A program made the position numbers and the translations under genes. A stretch of DNA of 64,000 nt. Origin: Bradyrhizobium icense (GTDB lineage Bacteria > Pseudomonadota > Alphaproteobacteria > Rhizobiales > Xanthobacteraceae). Shown in pieces: positions 18,820 to 27,211 of the stretch; position 1 is the first letter of the stretch; the number at the start of each line of letters is the position of its first letter. Below the pieces are notes generated by a model, which made no database searches, was not told the DNA's origin, and saw only the letters and a list, made by a program, of their open reading frames with translations. The DNA lies in the NCBI RefSeq assembly GCF_001693385.1, contig NZ_CP016428.1:2170001-2234000 (forward strand), read 5' to 3'.

Positions 18820-18860
18820 AGGACAATGTGTCAAATGTTATAACAAGTCAAATTAGTCCG
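18820..18860 (-). promoter_or_regulatory. Candidate operator/promoter of the sulfatase-ABC operon
   Basis: A perfect 10-bp palindrome TGTTATAACA (18836-18845) is flanked by two direct copies of GTCAAAT (18830-18836 and 18848-18854). Read on the minus strand, the flanks supply two TTGAC(A/T) hexamers that could serve as -35 elements, about 60-85 bp upstream of the first gene. The region is much more AT-rich than its surroundings. A site for the operon's own GntR regulator is the obvious guess; the binding itself is inference. Confidence 0.45.
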
Positions 18861-19509
18861 TTGGTTCGCAAGTCACGCGCACCCTAAATCGAGCGAAGCC
18901 CTTGCAACCATTCTTGATGCACGGGCGATCTCTCCCGAGAGATGCGGATCCCCATCCAAGCCGAGCGTCATCGACCGCGACATGCTCGAAATTCACGGGA
19001 CGCGCGTGCGTCTTTTGGGGGATTGACGCACCGGCAAGCACCCAACGGTGCCGAGACGCCGACGAAATCCGTGTCGGTGCGGTGCCAAGGCCGCGAACGA
19101 TCTTGATGTCTTTCGCGCTTCGCCCAGTGACCTCCTCTCGCAGGATCAACATGGCCGGATGCCAAGTGTTTCGTCGGCGACGTGGCGCGCAGACGTCTCC
19201 CGCTCGATTGGCCTCAATATTCGAAGGGACAATACGTCGCCGCGCAGCCTGCCGCCAATCGTGCCGAACGCAGGATGGGCAGGCCGCTATCTCGAACTTC
19301 GGCTATATCGCGCGTGCATCCGGATGGGCGGTCGCCCCACCGGCTGTTCAGACGACGGCAATGCGCATCCTTGATCGGCCCGTTATCGGCAGAAGCTTGC
19401 GCTGGATGATCGCTTTCGCGAGAGATGCTGGTCACCAACGCGCTGGCCCGGTTCGGCCGACTCAGGTTAAGCAGTCGTCGACTATCAGAGAACGCGCTAA
19501 AGGAACAAA
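18861..19509. other. Gene-free spacer
   Basis: About 650 bases hold several overlapping frames on both strands. All are arginine/serine-rich and none matches a family I recognise. It marks the passage from the sulfatase operon to the decayed accessory region. Confidence 0.45.
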
Positions 19510-19707
19510 ATGGTCGCAGCCACTCGTGAACTACCTGCTTCTGGTTTTGCGCTCGAAGTCGACGGCCGAATGAAAGCCGAATTTGCGACCAAAGATGGGG
19601 CTTGGGCAGGAGCGGAGGAGCTAAAGAGGCGCTTTCCCATGCTTCAGGTCAGGATTTTCGACGCGTTGACGCAGGCCCGGGAGGAAGTCCCGCGTCCACG
19701 AAACTAA
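19510..19707 (+). CDS. Small hypothetical protein (65 aa)
   Basis: The ATG follows AGGAACAAA. The product (MVAATRELPASGFALEVDG...) has an amphipathic character with ELKRRFPMLQVRIFDALTQA and ends in VPRPRN. Codon use fits a real gene. It has no recognisable domain; proteins with the 'ELKRRFPMLQVRI' style are small rhizobial hypotheticals. It is followed by the dispersed repeat copy A. Confidence 0.5.
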   Translation: MVAATRELPASGFALEVDGRMKAEFATKDGAWAGAEELKRRFPMLQVRIFDALTQAREEVPRPRN

Positions 19708-19740
19708 TTTTCGTCGACGTTTTTTTGCGCGTGCTGCCGC

Positions 19741-19834
19741 ACCGGGCTCTCGAACCGAGCCGCGTAGCGTTTCGGCCACCCGGCCTCGATCCCTCTCGCG
19801 AACATGAGTCGCTCGCCGGAGTCACTCGCCTTCG
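19741..19834 (+). repeat. Dispersed ~95-bp repeat, copy A
   Basis: From ACCGGGCTCTCG to CACTCGCCTTCG this stretch matches 59450-59546 in the same orientation, with roughly 85 % identity and a few 1-2-bp indels by eye. The 3' part, CATGAGTCGCTCGCCGGAG, is identical in both copies. It does not fold as a tRNA. On the minus strand both copies read as similar short peptides, so an old dispersed element is likely. Confidence 0.6.
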
Positions 19835-19859
19835 CGCGTTCTTCGGCCCCGGATACCTT

Positions 19860-20345
19860 TCAGACGCGTCTTGCCTTAAGGGGCAATGACGCGTGGGCGA
19901 CGTCGCACACTGATTCGATTAGGAGACGTACCGTCCGCGCATGCCAATCCATTCCCTCGATTGACCCTTCCCAGTACTGGGACATCACATAAGCCGCATG
20001 ACGCGCTTTCACGCCCAATCCAGCGACGGTACACGCCGGCGTCTGAATTATCGCCTGTTCGATTGGATAGAGACGAGCCAGGATGGCTTCAACCTCTTTC
20101 ATCCTAGTTTCGTGATCCGATTCTGCGTCAATACCACATTGCGAACTGTCTTGAACGGGTGACCGTTCATCTGGAAAGATCAGTGAATCGCAGTTCGCCT
20201 CCTGGGCAGCGAGCAATTCCGTAATAAGACCATCGAACTGCACTTCGAGAGTAAGCAGGGCGGCGTCATCGTCCGTGGGCGCCAACGCGCGCGCCGTGGC
20301 CTCTGAGCCGACGGAAGCATCTGCGTTTGATTGACTTTCACGCAT
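19860..20345 (-). CDS. Hypothetical protein (161 aa)
   Basis: A soluble, acidic protein. It has a long helical segment (LTLEVQFDGLITELLAAQEAN), then ILARLYPIEQAIIQTPACTV and ARHAAYVMSQYWEGSIEGMD. The ATG at 20345 follows GGAGTGGTCAAG, better than the ATG nine codons upstream. It is divergent from the small XRE regulator gene, 136 bp away, which may control it. I do not recognise a family. Confidence 0.6.
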   Translation of the reverse strand: MRESQSNADASVGSEATARALAPTDDDAALLTLEVQFDGLITELLAAQEANCDSLIFPDERSPVQDSSQCGIDAESDHETRMKEVEAILARLYPIEQAIIQTPACTVAGLGVKARHAAYVMSQYWEGSIEGMDWHARTVRLLIESVCDVAHASLPLKARRV

Positions 20346-20481
20346 CTTGACCACTCCATGTGATAGCCGCAACTCCGTCCAGATCGGAACCGCAACCCGA
20401 CCTAAAGATTTCCCTAGGTTGTAATCATTTTGTCTGTTTAAAGCGGTGGGTCAATAGCAGACAGCGCGATTGTCTATCGAC

Positions 20482-20712
20482 ATGGATTACCGCCATGTCT
20501 TCGCGACAAACCTGCGTCGTCTTCGGACAGAGAAGGGCTATTCTCAGGAAGTGCTCGCGCACGAGGCGGGCGTAAATCGGACCTACATGAGCAAGTTGGA
20601 AAAAGGAGGCAGCTTCGTCGGGCTAGAGGTCATGGTGAGGCTGGCAAAGGTGCTTCAAGTCGAGCCTGCTGATTTCTTGAAGGTTCCAGCGCGGAGAACC
20701 CGCAAAATCTAG
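20482..20712 (+). CDS. Small XRE-family HTH regulator (76 aa)
   Basis: A single helix-turn-helix domain fills the protein: FATNLRRLRTEKGYSQEVLA, HEAGVNRTYMSKLEKGGSF, LEVMVRLAKVLQVEPADFL. The start is the ATG at 20482; a TTG four codons upstream is unlikely. Similar short XRE proteins are found in trb-type integrative elements of rhizobia. This gene lies shortly before trb remnants and divergent from a hypothetical gene, so a role in control of a former mobile element is plausible. Confidence 0.8.
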   Translation: MDYRHVFATNLRRLRTEKGYSQEVLAHEAGVNRTYMSKLEKGGSFVGLEVMVRLAKVLQVEPADFLKVPARRTRKI

Positions 20713-21264
20713 ACCCCGACGGGCAGAACGCCGGAACGATCTGCGGTTTCCAATTTCCTGCTGTCGTGCCAACACAAATAGCTGGGAGCCCCGATATTCC
20801 CATTGATAAAATCAGCAGCAGAAGAGTGCTGAATGGCTAATCAAATGACGGTTGCAGTGGTTTTGGAGGCCAGAGATTGATGTATTGGGTGTTCGGAATG
20901 CCAGATCGCTGGCAAATCGCGCATTCATGACTAGCTCGCGCCACACGCGGTCAGACCAGATATACGCGCTAGCACAACTGTCGCGGAGTAGTGGCGATGC
21001 CGTTCCCGATCGCTGAAAGGTCTGGTTTTCCTGGAGCCGGAGATGGTCAGCTTTCCCATGGAGAAGTACATTGATGTTGTCGGGCTACTACTGCTGTATC
21101 GAGGGAACGGAGCAACGTTCGCTCTGACCCGCGTTTCCTACGAATCATTCGCGTGTCAAGCTATGAGCGCCGTTTTCGACTCGAGAACGGCACTTCGGAT
21201 TCCTGTGTGACGCCGCACCGCTTCCAATGTCGATGGAGATACATCGATATAGGCAGCTCCGATC
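20713..21264. other. Gene-free, probably decayed stretch
   Basis: About 550 bases between the XRE regulator and the trbI remnant. I see no open frame of useful length and no clear trb-gene similarity in any frame. The in-frame TAG at 21250-21252 closes the trbI frame directly upstream of its recognisable part. Confidence 0.5.
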
Positions 21265-21759
21265 ATGGCGCACGTGACCGAACCGGTATTTGATACGCTG
21301 TCCGGTCAAACCCTGCTGGTACCCCAAGGCGCGCGGCTGATAGGAATCTATGATAGCCACGTTTCCCACGGACAGTCACGCGTTCTCCTGGTCTGGACAC
21401 GATTAATCATGCCGAATGGGCGATCGATCGTCCTTGAGCGCCCGTCGGGTGCCGATACCGGCGGGTATGCTGGGCTCCAGGACGGGGTCGATCATCACTG
21501 GACTGAGCTGTTCAAGGCGACGCTTCTGTCGACCTTACTTGGTGTCGGGGCCGAGCTCGGATCTACATCCGACGCTGGCAATGGCGACATCGCCATTATC
21601 CAGGCGCTTCGCCGTGGGGCAGGGGATTCTCTGAATCAAACTGGTCAACAGATCGTTCGGCGCAATCTCAACATCCAGCCGACTCTAACAATCCGCCCGG
21701 GGTTTCCGGTGCGGGTAATCGTCAATCGCGATCTCGTGCTTGAACCTTACAGAATTTGA
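21265..21759 (+). pseudogene. trbI: trbI 3' fragment (VirB10-like C-terminal domain)
   Basis: The 164-aa frame equals the C-terminal domain of TrbI, the VirB10-like scaffold of conjugative type IV secretion. Characteristic pieces are LLVPQGARLIGIYDS, GQSRVLLVWTRLIMPNGRSI, FKATLLSTLLGVGAEL, NLNIQPTLTIRPGFPVRVIV and ending in RDLVLEPYRI. Full TrbI is about 400 aa with an N-terminal membrane helix and a proline-rich linker, all missing here; an in-frame stop lies five codons before the first conserved residues. DUF2274 follows 7 bp on, exactly as in complete trb operons. It is therefore a deletion remnant of an ICE. Confidence 0.85.
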
Positions 21760-21766
21760 AAGAAAC

Positions 21767-22006
21767 ATGGCTAGATTGAAACTTGGGACGCTCGCCGATG
21801 ACAAACCCGTCAAGATTACCGTGGAACTGCCGGCCAATGTCCATCGCGATCTCGCTGCCTACGCCGATGTGCTCGCCCGTGAAACGGGGCAGTCGATTTC
21901 GGATCCGTCAAAGCTGATCGCGCCGATGTTGACGCGGTTCATGGCTACAGATCGCGCTTTTGTGAAAGCGCGTCGCAAGGGTCAGCCTGCGCATGGCAAG
22001 GGATAG
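21767..22006 (+). CDS. DUF2274 protein, trb operon partner
   Basis: A 79-aa protein (KLGTLADDKPVKITVELPA, RDLAAYADVLARETG, LIAPMLTRFMATDRAFVKA) that matches DUF2274, found behind trbI in conjugative elements of Rhizobiales and other Proteobacteria. It looks like a ribbon-helix-helix-type DNA-binding fold. The frame is intact, but with trbI truncated and the other trb genes absent it is probably not under selection. The ATG at 21767 is chosen over a TTG nine codons earlier inside trbI. Confidence 0.8.
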   Translation: MARLKLGTLADDKPVKITVELPANVHRDLAAYADVLARETGQSISDPSKLIAPMLTRFMATDRAFVKARRKGQPAHGKG

Positions 22007-22049
22007 CGGTCGTTCAACAGCTTGAGGAAATTCGTCAGCGCCGGATTTT

Positions 22050-22480
22050 CATGTCATTGCGCCAATGTGCCGACTGCTGAAGATCGGGCACGCCAATGGT
22101 GCCGTAGACGACGGCTTCCCGTCGATGATTGCGCTCTTCGCATTTAGCGCCCGTGCTGCTGCTTCAATGGAGAGAACTGCTTGGCCCGGTCGAGGTTTCC
22201 CCTTCTGGCAATCGCCAGGTTCTGCAGATCTTGGTCTGCAACGAAGCGCCGAGTCCTTTAGCCCTTCCGGATGCGATCGTCCTTAGCCGCCATCTCGAGC
22301 TCGGCCAGCGAGGTGATCCCGAGATCCTTGTAGAGCCGGAGTGAGTCCCGGCACCGTCAGCATATCGAGGATACCGGCCGGGGATTTCCTTCCGCAGCTG
22401 CAGACCGGGTTGGCCGGGCGTCGCGCGGTGCCGTCCTTTTCGAAGACCTGGTCGCGGCCGCAGTCGGTGTGGGTTGGTAG
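22050..22480 (-). pseudogene. DNA polymerase/exonuclease X (PolX) fragment, multiply frameshifted
   Basis: Read on the minus strand, pieces of the helix-hairpin-helix part of bacterial PolX appear in different frames: GILDMLTVPGLTPALQ, then YKDLGITSLAELEMAAKDDRIR, then KGLGASLQTKI and LAIARRGN. Both polymerase and PHP parts are missing. The fragment stops beside the broken IS3 element, which probably disrupted or carried it. The assignment rests on these short matches only. Confidence 0.5.
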
Positions 22481-22489
22481 TGACCTTGC

Positions 22490-23380
22490 CCCCAAGTTTT
22501 ATCCAGACCTGAGTTCGCCCCGGCTGTTGGATTTGCCCGGTTGGGCAGTGGTAGCGACGGGAGCTGGCGCGGAGCCCTCGGCATAGCGCAGCGCCAGATC
22601 CCGGCGCGGATGGCAGGTGAAGGCGAACTCGGATAGCGTCTTCCATCCGAGCCGCGAGTGTGGGCGTGCATCGTTGTAATCGGCCCGCCAGCATCCGAGC
22701 GCGACGCGAGCCTGGGCCAGCGACGTGAACAGCATTTCGTTCAGCAATTCGTGCCGCAGCCGACCGTTGAAGCTCTCGATGAAGGCATTCTGCTGGGCTT
22801 GCCCGGCGCAATGTAGTGCCATGCGACCCCGCTGGGATCCGCCCATGTCAGGATGGCGTTGCTGGTCAGCTCACTGCCGTTGTCGCTGCCCACCATCTTC
22901 GGCTTGCCGCGCTCGATCACCAGCCGGTCCAGTTCCCGCCACCCGGGCGCCGGAGCGCGAGGTGTCGGCCACCAGCGCCAGACACCCGCGCGTGCAGTCA
23001 TCGACGACGGTAAGGATACGGAAGCGGCGGCCATCGGTGAGCTGATCCGACACGAAGTCGAGCGACCAGCGGTCGTTCGGCGCCATCGCCACCGTCATCG
23101 GCGCCCGGGTCCCGATCGCCCGCTTGCGGCCGCCACGGCGGCGCACCGCGCGCCTCTCTTCCCAGTACAGCCGGAAGAGCTTCTTGTGGTTGACCAGATA
23201 GCTCTCCCGCTTGAGCAGCACATGCAGGCGTCGATAGCCGAAACGACGACGTTCCTGGGCGATTGCCCGCATGCGCTGGCGAAGGCCGGCTTCGTCCGCC
23301 CGGGTCGTTTGGTATCTCATGGTCATGCGGCAGCAGCCGTTGGTTTTACACGCCCGCCGCTCGGTATCGAACCCGCGAAG
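22490..23380 (-). mobile_element. Degenerate IS3-family element (orfB transposase remnant)
   Basis: The minus strand codes an IS3-type DDE transposase in three frames. The first segment, from about 23371, has RRACKTNGCCRMTMRYQTTRA, RRRFGYRRLHVLLKRESYLV and RWSLDFVSDQLTDGRRFRIL (first Asp). The next has KPKMVGSDNGSELTSNAILTW (second Asp) after a shift near 22945. The last, after a shift near 22800, has NAFIESFNGRLRHELLNE (catalytic Glu) and runs to 22499. The orfA part, with its helix-turn-helix, is absent, and no terminal inverted repeats are obvious. The element is inactive. Confidence 0.8.
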
Positions 23381-23433
23381 TCTGATCGAAAGGTTCTCGG
23401 GTGCGTTCGGCGGCGGCATTTTGGTCGTCGCGC

Positions 23434-23645
23434 TAGGCTGGGTCGAGCGGCTCGTCGCCGAAATCACTCGCCAGCGCATCCGACGAGGAACCTTCAACGA
23501 CGTCACTGAACTCAAGACCGCGATTAACGAGTGGATCGAGCATCGAAACCAAAACCCAAAGCCCTTCAGGTGGACCGCCAGCGCCAAATCCATCCTCGCA
23601 AAGCACCGCCGAGCCAAAAAAGCGCTCGCCATCGCAAAAACGTGA
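23434..23645 (+). pseudogene. IS630-family transposase 3' fragment
   Basis: The plus-strand frame from WVERLVAEITRQRIRRGTF through INEWIEHRNQNPKPFRWTAS to AKKALAIAKT is the usual C-terminus of an IS630/Tc1-type transposase. The catalytic DDE part is missing: the sequence upstream is replaced by the IS3 remnant on the other strand. One mobile element has thus cut another. Confidence 0.75.
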
Positions 23646-23659
23646 TGCAAATGAATGAG

Positions 23660-23753
23660 TCAGAACACTAGCGCCGGCGTGGCCGAAGACCGGATACAGC
23701 CACCAGATCAGCGGCCCCTTTGCTGATGAACGGTACCAGTCATTCGAACTCAT
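23660..23753 (-). pseudogene. N-terminal scrap of a membrane protein
   Basis: The minus strand begins MSSNDWYRSSAKGPLIWWLY and PVFGHAGASVL and then runs into IS630 debris. This start looks like a genuine membrane-protein N-terminus cut off by the mobile element. The parent family is not recognised. Confidence 0.3.
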
Positions 23754-23940
23754 AACGAAACCTCTTCTGGTAACCGAAGAAGAAGAACATGATCATCATC
23801 GCGGTGCGGACGACATGGTAGCGAGGTCATCTGCGAGCAGGCCGGACCTGTGCAGCGCGCGGATAAGGGGATCTTGCGCGGCGGTGGCAAGTGTGGCCAC
23901 CGTCGTGCCCTTCATGAATAGAGGTGACCGACGCGGAAGC

Positions 23941-24290
23941 TTACGCCACTGCAGGAAGATCGATCTCGGTATCGTTGATGCGGTTGAAGACGTCGGTGAA
24001 GACCGTCGTCGCAAAGGCGAGGCTGACGTCGACCAGCTGCGCGTCGCGATTGCCGATGGTCCTGATCGCCGCGAAATCGTCGTCGCTGGTGCCGCTTGTT
24101 TCCGCAAGCCGGCGGACCAAGCGGATCAGCGCGTCGCGCTTGCCTTCGCCCGTAGCTTTGTCGTCGCGGATGTTCTTGAGTTCGTCGGGCCTCCGTCCTG
24201 CGAGCTTGTCAACGGGCTGTGCGGTGATCACCCACGTGCAGCACGAGGCACGACGGCACCGGTACTCGCCGCTCTGTTCAACGAGCTGCC
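23941..24290 (-). pseudogene. Carboxymuconolactone-decarboxylase-like (AhpD/CMD fold) gene, truncated
   Basis: From a GTG at 24231 the frame gives 96 aa: RDALIRLVRRLAETSGTSD, RDAQLVDVSLAFATTVFTDV, FNRINDTEIDLPAV. This is the C-terminal half of a CMD-domain protein. The residues before it (CRRASCCTWVITAQPVDKL) are a corrupted version of the CxxC-x-xH region that carries peroxidase/decarboxylase chemistry in AhpD relatives. Most of the N-terminus is gone. It belongs to the decayed zone left of the monooxygenase operon. Confidence 0.5.
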
Positions 24291-24473
24291 GCGGGCCTGC
24301 TTGCTATCGGAGCTTGCACCATATGGACGATACCAGAGTATCATCCCGTTCACGAAACCGAAGATGAATAGCGAAGTTAGCTTCGGGCCACGATCGGTGC
24401 CTTGATCATTAGCGATCAGCCAGTAGACTAACCACGATCTAGGCGCTTAAGCGCGGAGCAGGCGAGGAAATAC

Positions 24474-25700
24474 ATGGCTGGAAACGGCGGCAAGCCGGAT
24501 GCAGGTTCACCCGCGGGGCCGGGTTCGGACGGCTATGCCGCCATGGTTGCGCGTGCCAACGCTCTGATTCCAAAATTGCGCGATCGTGCTGCAAAGACGG
24601 AGCAGCTCCGCCGTCTGCCGCCGGAGACCGAACGTGACTTGCATGACGCCGGCTTGTTCCGGGTCGTGCAGCCCAAGCGCGTCGGAGGTGCCGAACTTGA
24701 CTACGTTGCTCTGGTCGATTGCTCCGACGCGTTGGCGCAGGCGGATGCTTCCGTAGCATGGAACTTCGCCAATCTTGCCAGCCACCACTGGATGCTGGCC
24801 ATGTTTGACAAGCACGCGCAGGATGCGGTCTGGGGCAGGAGTGCCGATGCGTTGATCGCCTCGTCCTTCATCTTTCCAGCCGGGCGCGCGAGAAAGGCGG
24901 AGGGGGGATACGTCTTGCGCGGTCATTGGCCGTTCTCCTCGGGTGTCGAGTCCTGCGACTGGAACATGCTTGCAGGCGTGGTGTCCTCGGACGATGAGGC
25001 CGAGGGTATCGAATACCGGATATTCCTGCTCAATCGGAGCGAATACAGGATCAACGACACCTGGAATGCGACGGGGCTGTGCGGTACTGGGTCGAACGAT
25101 GTATGGGTCGAGGATCGCTTCATTGCGAAGAACATGACCATCGCAGTCAGTGATCTGACCGGCGGACCGACGCCCGGAAGCGCCGTCAATCCAAACGCGC
25201 TCTATGCGCTACCGGTATTCTCGCTGTTTCCTTACGTATTGTCGGGCGTCGGTTTGGGCAATGCGCAAGCCTGTCTCAATGACTACATCGAGTTCGCGCG
25301 GCATCGCGCCTCGACTTACAATCGGGCCAAACTCAGCGATCTGCAGACGACCCAAATCAAAATCGCGGAGGCCTCCGCCAAGATCGACGCGGCCCGCCTC
25401 GTGATGCGTACGAACTGCATCGATGCGATGGCCGAGGCGAGGCGGGGCCATATTCCAGACCTTGCGGTCAAGACGAGGTTGCGGCGGGATGGCGCCTTCG
25501 CAGTGAACCTCTGCACCGAAGCGGTCTCGCTGTTGTTCGCGGCAAGTGGCGCACGCAGCCTGTTCACGTCAGGCGCACTGCAGCGGCAATTCCGCGACGC
25601 TCACGCCGTGAATTCGCACCTCGCATTCAATTTTGATGCGGCAGGAACCAATTATGGACGCGTGGCGCTTGGCCTGCCGTCCGAAAATCTGACGCTCTGA
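24474..25700 (+). CDS. Group D flavin monooxygenase (acyl-CoA-dehydrogenase fold)
   Basis: A 408-aa oxygenase component of a two-component flavin monooxygenase, related to HsaA, HpaH of Acinetobacter and dibenzothiophene monooxygenase DszC. Features are LRRLPPETERDLHDAGLFRV, the ACAD middle domain (GHWPFSSGVESCDWNMLAGV), TWNATGLCGTGSNDVWVED, and a C-terminal four-helix bundle with LFAASGARSLFTSGALQRQFRD. These enzymes use reduced FMN or FAD and O2 to hydroxylate aromatics or oxidise S or N compounds. The flavin reductase that supplies the reduced flavin is the next gene, 10 bp on. GAGGAA lies before the ATG. Confidence 0.87.
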   Translation: MAGNGGKPDAGSPAGPGSDGYAAMVARANALIPKLRDRAAKTEQLRRLPPETERDLHDAGLFRVVQPKRVGGAELDYVALVDCSDALAQADASVAWNFANLASHHWMLAMFDKHAQDAVWGRSADALIASSFIFPAGRARKAEGGYVLRGHWPFSSGVESCDWNMLAGVVSSDDEAEGIEYRIFLLNRSEYRINDTWNATGLCGTGSNDVWVEDRFIAKNMTIAVSDLTGGPTPGSAVNPNALYALPVFSLFPYVLSGVGLGNAQACLNDYIEFARHRASTYNRAKLSDLQTTQIKIAEASAKIDAARLVMRTNCIDAMAEARRGHIPDLAVKTRLRRDGAFAVNLCTEAVSLLFAASGARSLFTSGALQRQFRDAHAVNSHLAFNFDAAGTNYGRVALGLPSENLTL

Positions 25701-25710
25701 GGTCTGGCGG

Positions 25711-26265
25711 ATGTCTGATGCAACCAAACATCCGGCCGATCCGGCCAATGAACTTGCCAGCGACAACTCGGCGATCGATCCGCGCGATTTTCGCAATGCG
25801 CTCGGCACATTCGCCACCGGCGTCACCATTGTCACGGCAATGGCCGCGGACGGAAAGCCGTATGGCGTGACCTGCAACTCCTTTGCGTCAGTATCGCTCA
25901 ATCCGCCGCTGGTGTTGTGGAGTCTCGGGATGTTTTCGGCGGGGCTTACGATCTTCCAGAACGCCAGCCATTTTACGGTCAATGTTCTCGGAGCTTCCCA
26001 ACAAGCACTGGCATCGCAGTTTGCAAAATCGTCGAACGACAAGTTCGCCGGCGTGAACTGGACGCCGGGGCTTGGCAACGCGCCGGTGTTGACCGATTGC
26101 GTCGCCAATTTCCAGTGCCGCGCGGCCAATCGATATTATGGCGGCGATCACATCATCTTCCTGGGGGCCGTTGAGGCCTATGCCTATAATCGGCAGGAAC
26201 CTCTACTGTTTGCGCGCGGTACGTTCGGCCGGTTTATTGCTGGAGATGGCAGCAAATTCTCGTGA
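25711..26265 (+). CDS. Flavin reductase of the two-component monooxygenase (HpaC/HsaB type)
   Basis: The 184-aa protein has the split-barrel flavin reductase fold: FRNALGTFATGVTIVTAM, GKPYGVTCNSFASVSLNPPL, ASHFTVNVL, and the conserved end GGDHIIFLGAVEAY with LFARGTFGRF. It reduces free FMN/FAD with NAD(P)H for the oxygenase just upstream. It converges with the deacetylase-like gene; the 52-bp gap contains a CGAAG/CTTCG hairpin without T-run. Confidence 0.88.
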   Translation: MSDATKHPADPANELASDNSAIDPRDFRNALGTFATGVTIVTAMAADGKPYGVTCNSFASVSLNPPLVLWSLGMFSAGLTIFQNASHFTVNVLGASQQALASQFAKSSNDKFAGVNWTPGLGNAPVLTDCVANFQCRAANRYYGGDHIIFLGAVEAYAYNRQEPLLFARGTFGRFIAGDGSKFS

Positions 26266-26317
26266 GCAATTGCCGAAGCCTGCTTGGCCTTCGACGATCC
26301 TGCGCTAGGTCGCAAAT

Positions 26318-27193
26318 CTAGATCTTTGCCATCTGTGCGCGATACCAGTCACCAATCTCGCTGGCTGTCATCAGGGCCACGCCGTCGTGACCGAGGACAT
26401 AGTCGAGCAACGCCTCCAGATACTTAATGCGGTGTGGCACGCCTGTAATATAGGGGTGAATCGAAATCGCCATGATCCGCGCGTTCGATGCGCCCTCGAG
26501 GAAAAGCCGATCGAACTGGTCGGTGCAGCGTTTCAGGAATTGTTCGGAAGAAAGATGCTGCAGCGCGTGAATGACGATGTCGTTGGTTTCGACCGAATAG
26601 GGAATCGTCGTGATGGTGCCGTGAGGCGTAGCGATGTCCTGTGGCAGGTCGTCGATTACCCAGTCCGCGACGTACTCGATGCCGCTGAGGCGCAGCAGAT
26701 CGAGGGTTTCCTCGGTCTCGGTAAGGCCGGGGCTTTCCCACGACCGCGGCGGTTTCCCTGCAAACTTCGAAATTGTCTCGACCGAGCGTTTGATGGCATC
26801 CGCCTGGTTCTCGATCTTATGCATCGGCCCCTGCACGAAACCGTGGCCCATGAATTCGAAGCCGGCGTCGAGCGCCGCGGAGGCGACACGCGGGTAGGCG
26901 TTGCAAACATTGGCATTGAGCGCCAGTGTCACCGGTATATTGCGGTCGGTCAGCGCCTTGAATTGTCGCCAGAAGCCGGCGCGCATCCCGTATTCATGCC
27001 AGGACCAGTTTGGCACGTCGGGCAATAGCGGCTGGCCCATTGGCGGGCTCAGCACGGTGCGAGGCATTGCGTTCTCGATCCGCCACTCCTCGACATTGAG
27101 GATGACCCATACCGCGAGTTTCTTGCCGCCGGGAAGCGTGAGCTTCGGCCGGTCGACTTGTGCTTGATAGGGAATGCGATCGCTCAGTGCCAC
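26318..27193 (-). CDS. Polysaccharide-deacetylase-fold hydrolase (PuuE allantoinase-like)
   Basis: A 291-aa NodB-fold protein of the PuuE branch: KLAVWVILNVEEWRIENAM, WSWHEYGMRAGFWRQF, IPVTLALNANVCNAYPRV, FEFMGHGFVQGP, RSWESPGLTETEETLDLL, AISIHPYITGVPHRIKYLE. PuuE hydrolyses allantoin; relatives act on cyclic amides and other C-N bonds rather than on polysaccharides. The first metal-type aspartate of NodB is replaced (NVEEW), as in PuuE-like proteins. The LLM oxidoreductase gene precedes it by 18 bp on the same strand, so the pair is probably one operon. Ring hydrolysis of an N-heterocycle is a possible role. Confidence 0.78.
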   Translation of the reverse strand: MALSDRIPYQAQVDRPKLTLPGGKKLAVWVILNVEEWRIENAMPRTVLSPPMGQPLLPDVPNWSWHEYGMRAGFWRQFKALTDRNIPVTLALNANVCNAYPRVASAALDAGFEFMGHGFVQGPMHKIENQADAIKRSVETISKFAGKPPRSWESPGLTETEETLDLLRLSGIEYVADWVIDDLPQDIATPHGTITTIPYSVETNDIVIHALQHLSSEQFLKRCTDQFDRLFLEGASNARIMAISIHPYITGVPHRIKYLEALLDYVLGHDGVALMTASEIGDWYRAQMAKI

Positions 27194-27211
27194 GACAACC
27201 CCCCCCGCGGA

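Noticed and set aside
23815..24405. Plus-strand 196-aa frame
   Set aside because: The minus strand holds recognisable CMD-domain sequence over the same bases, while this frame matches nothing.
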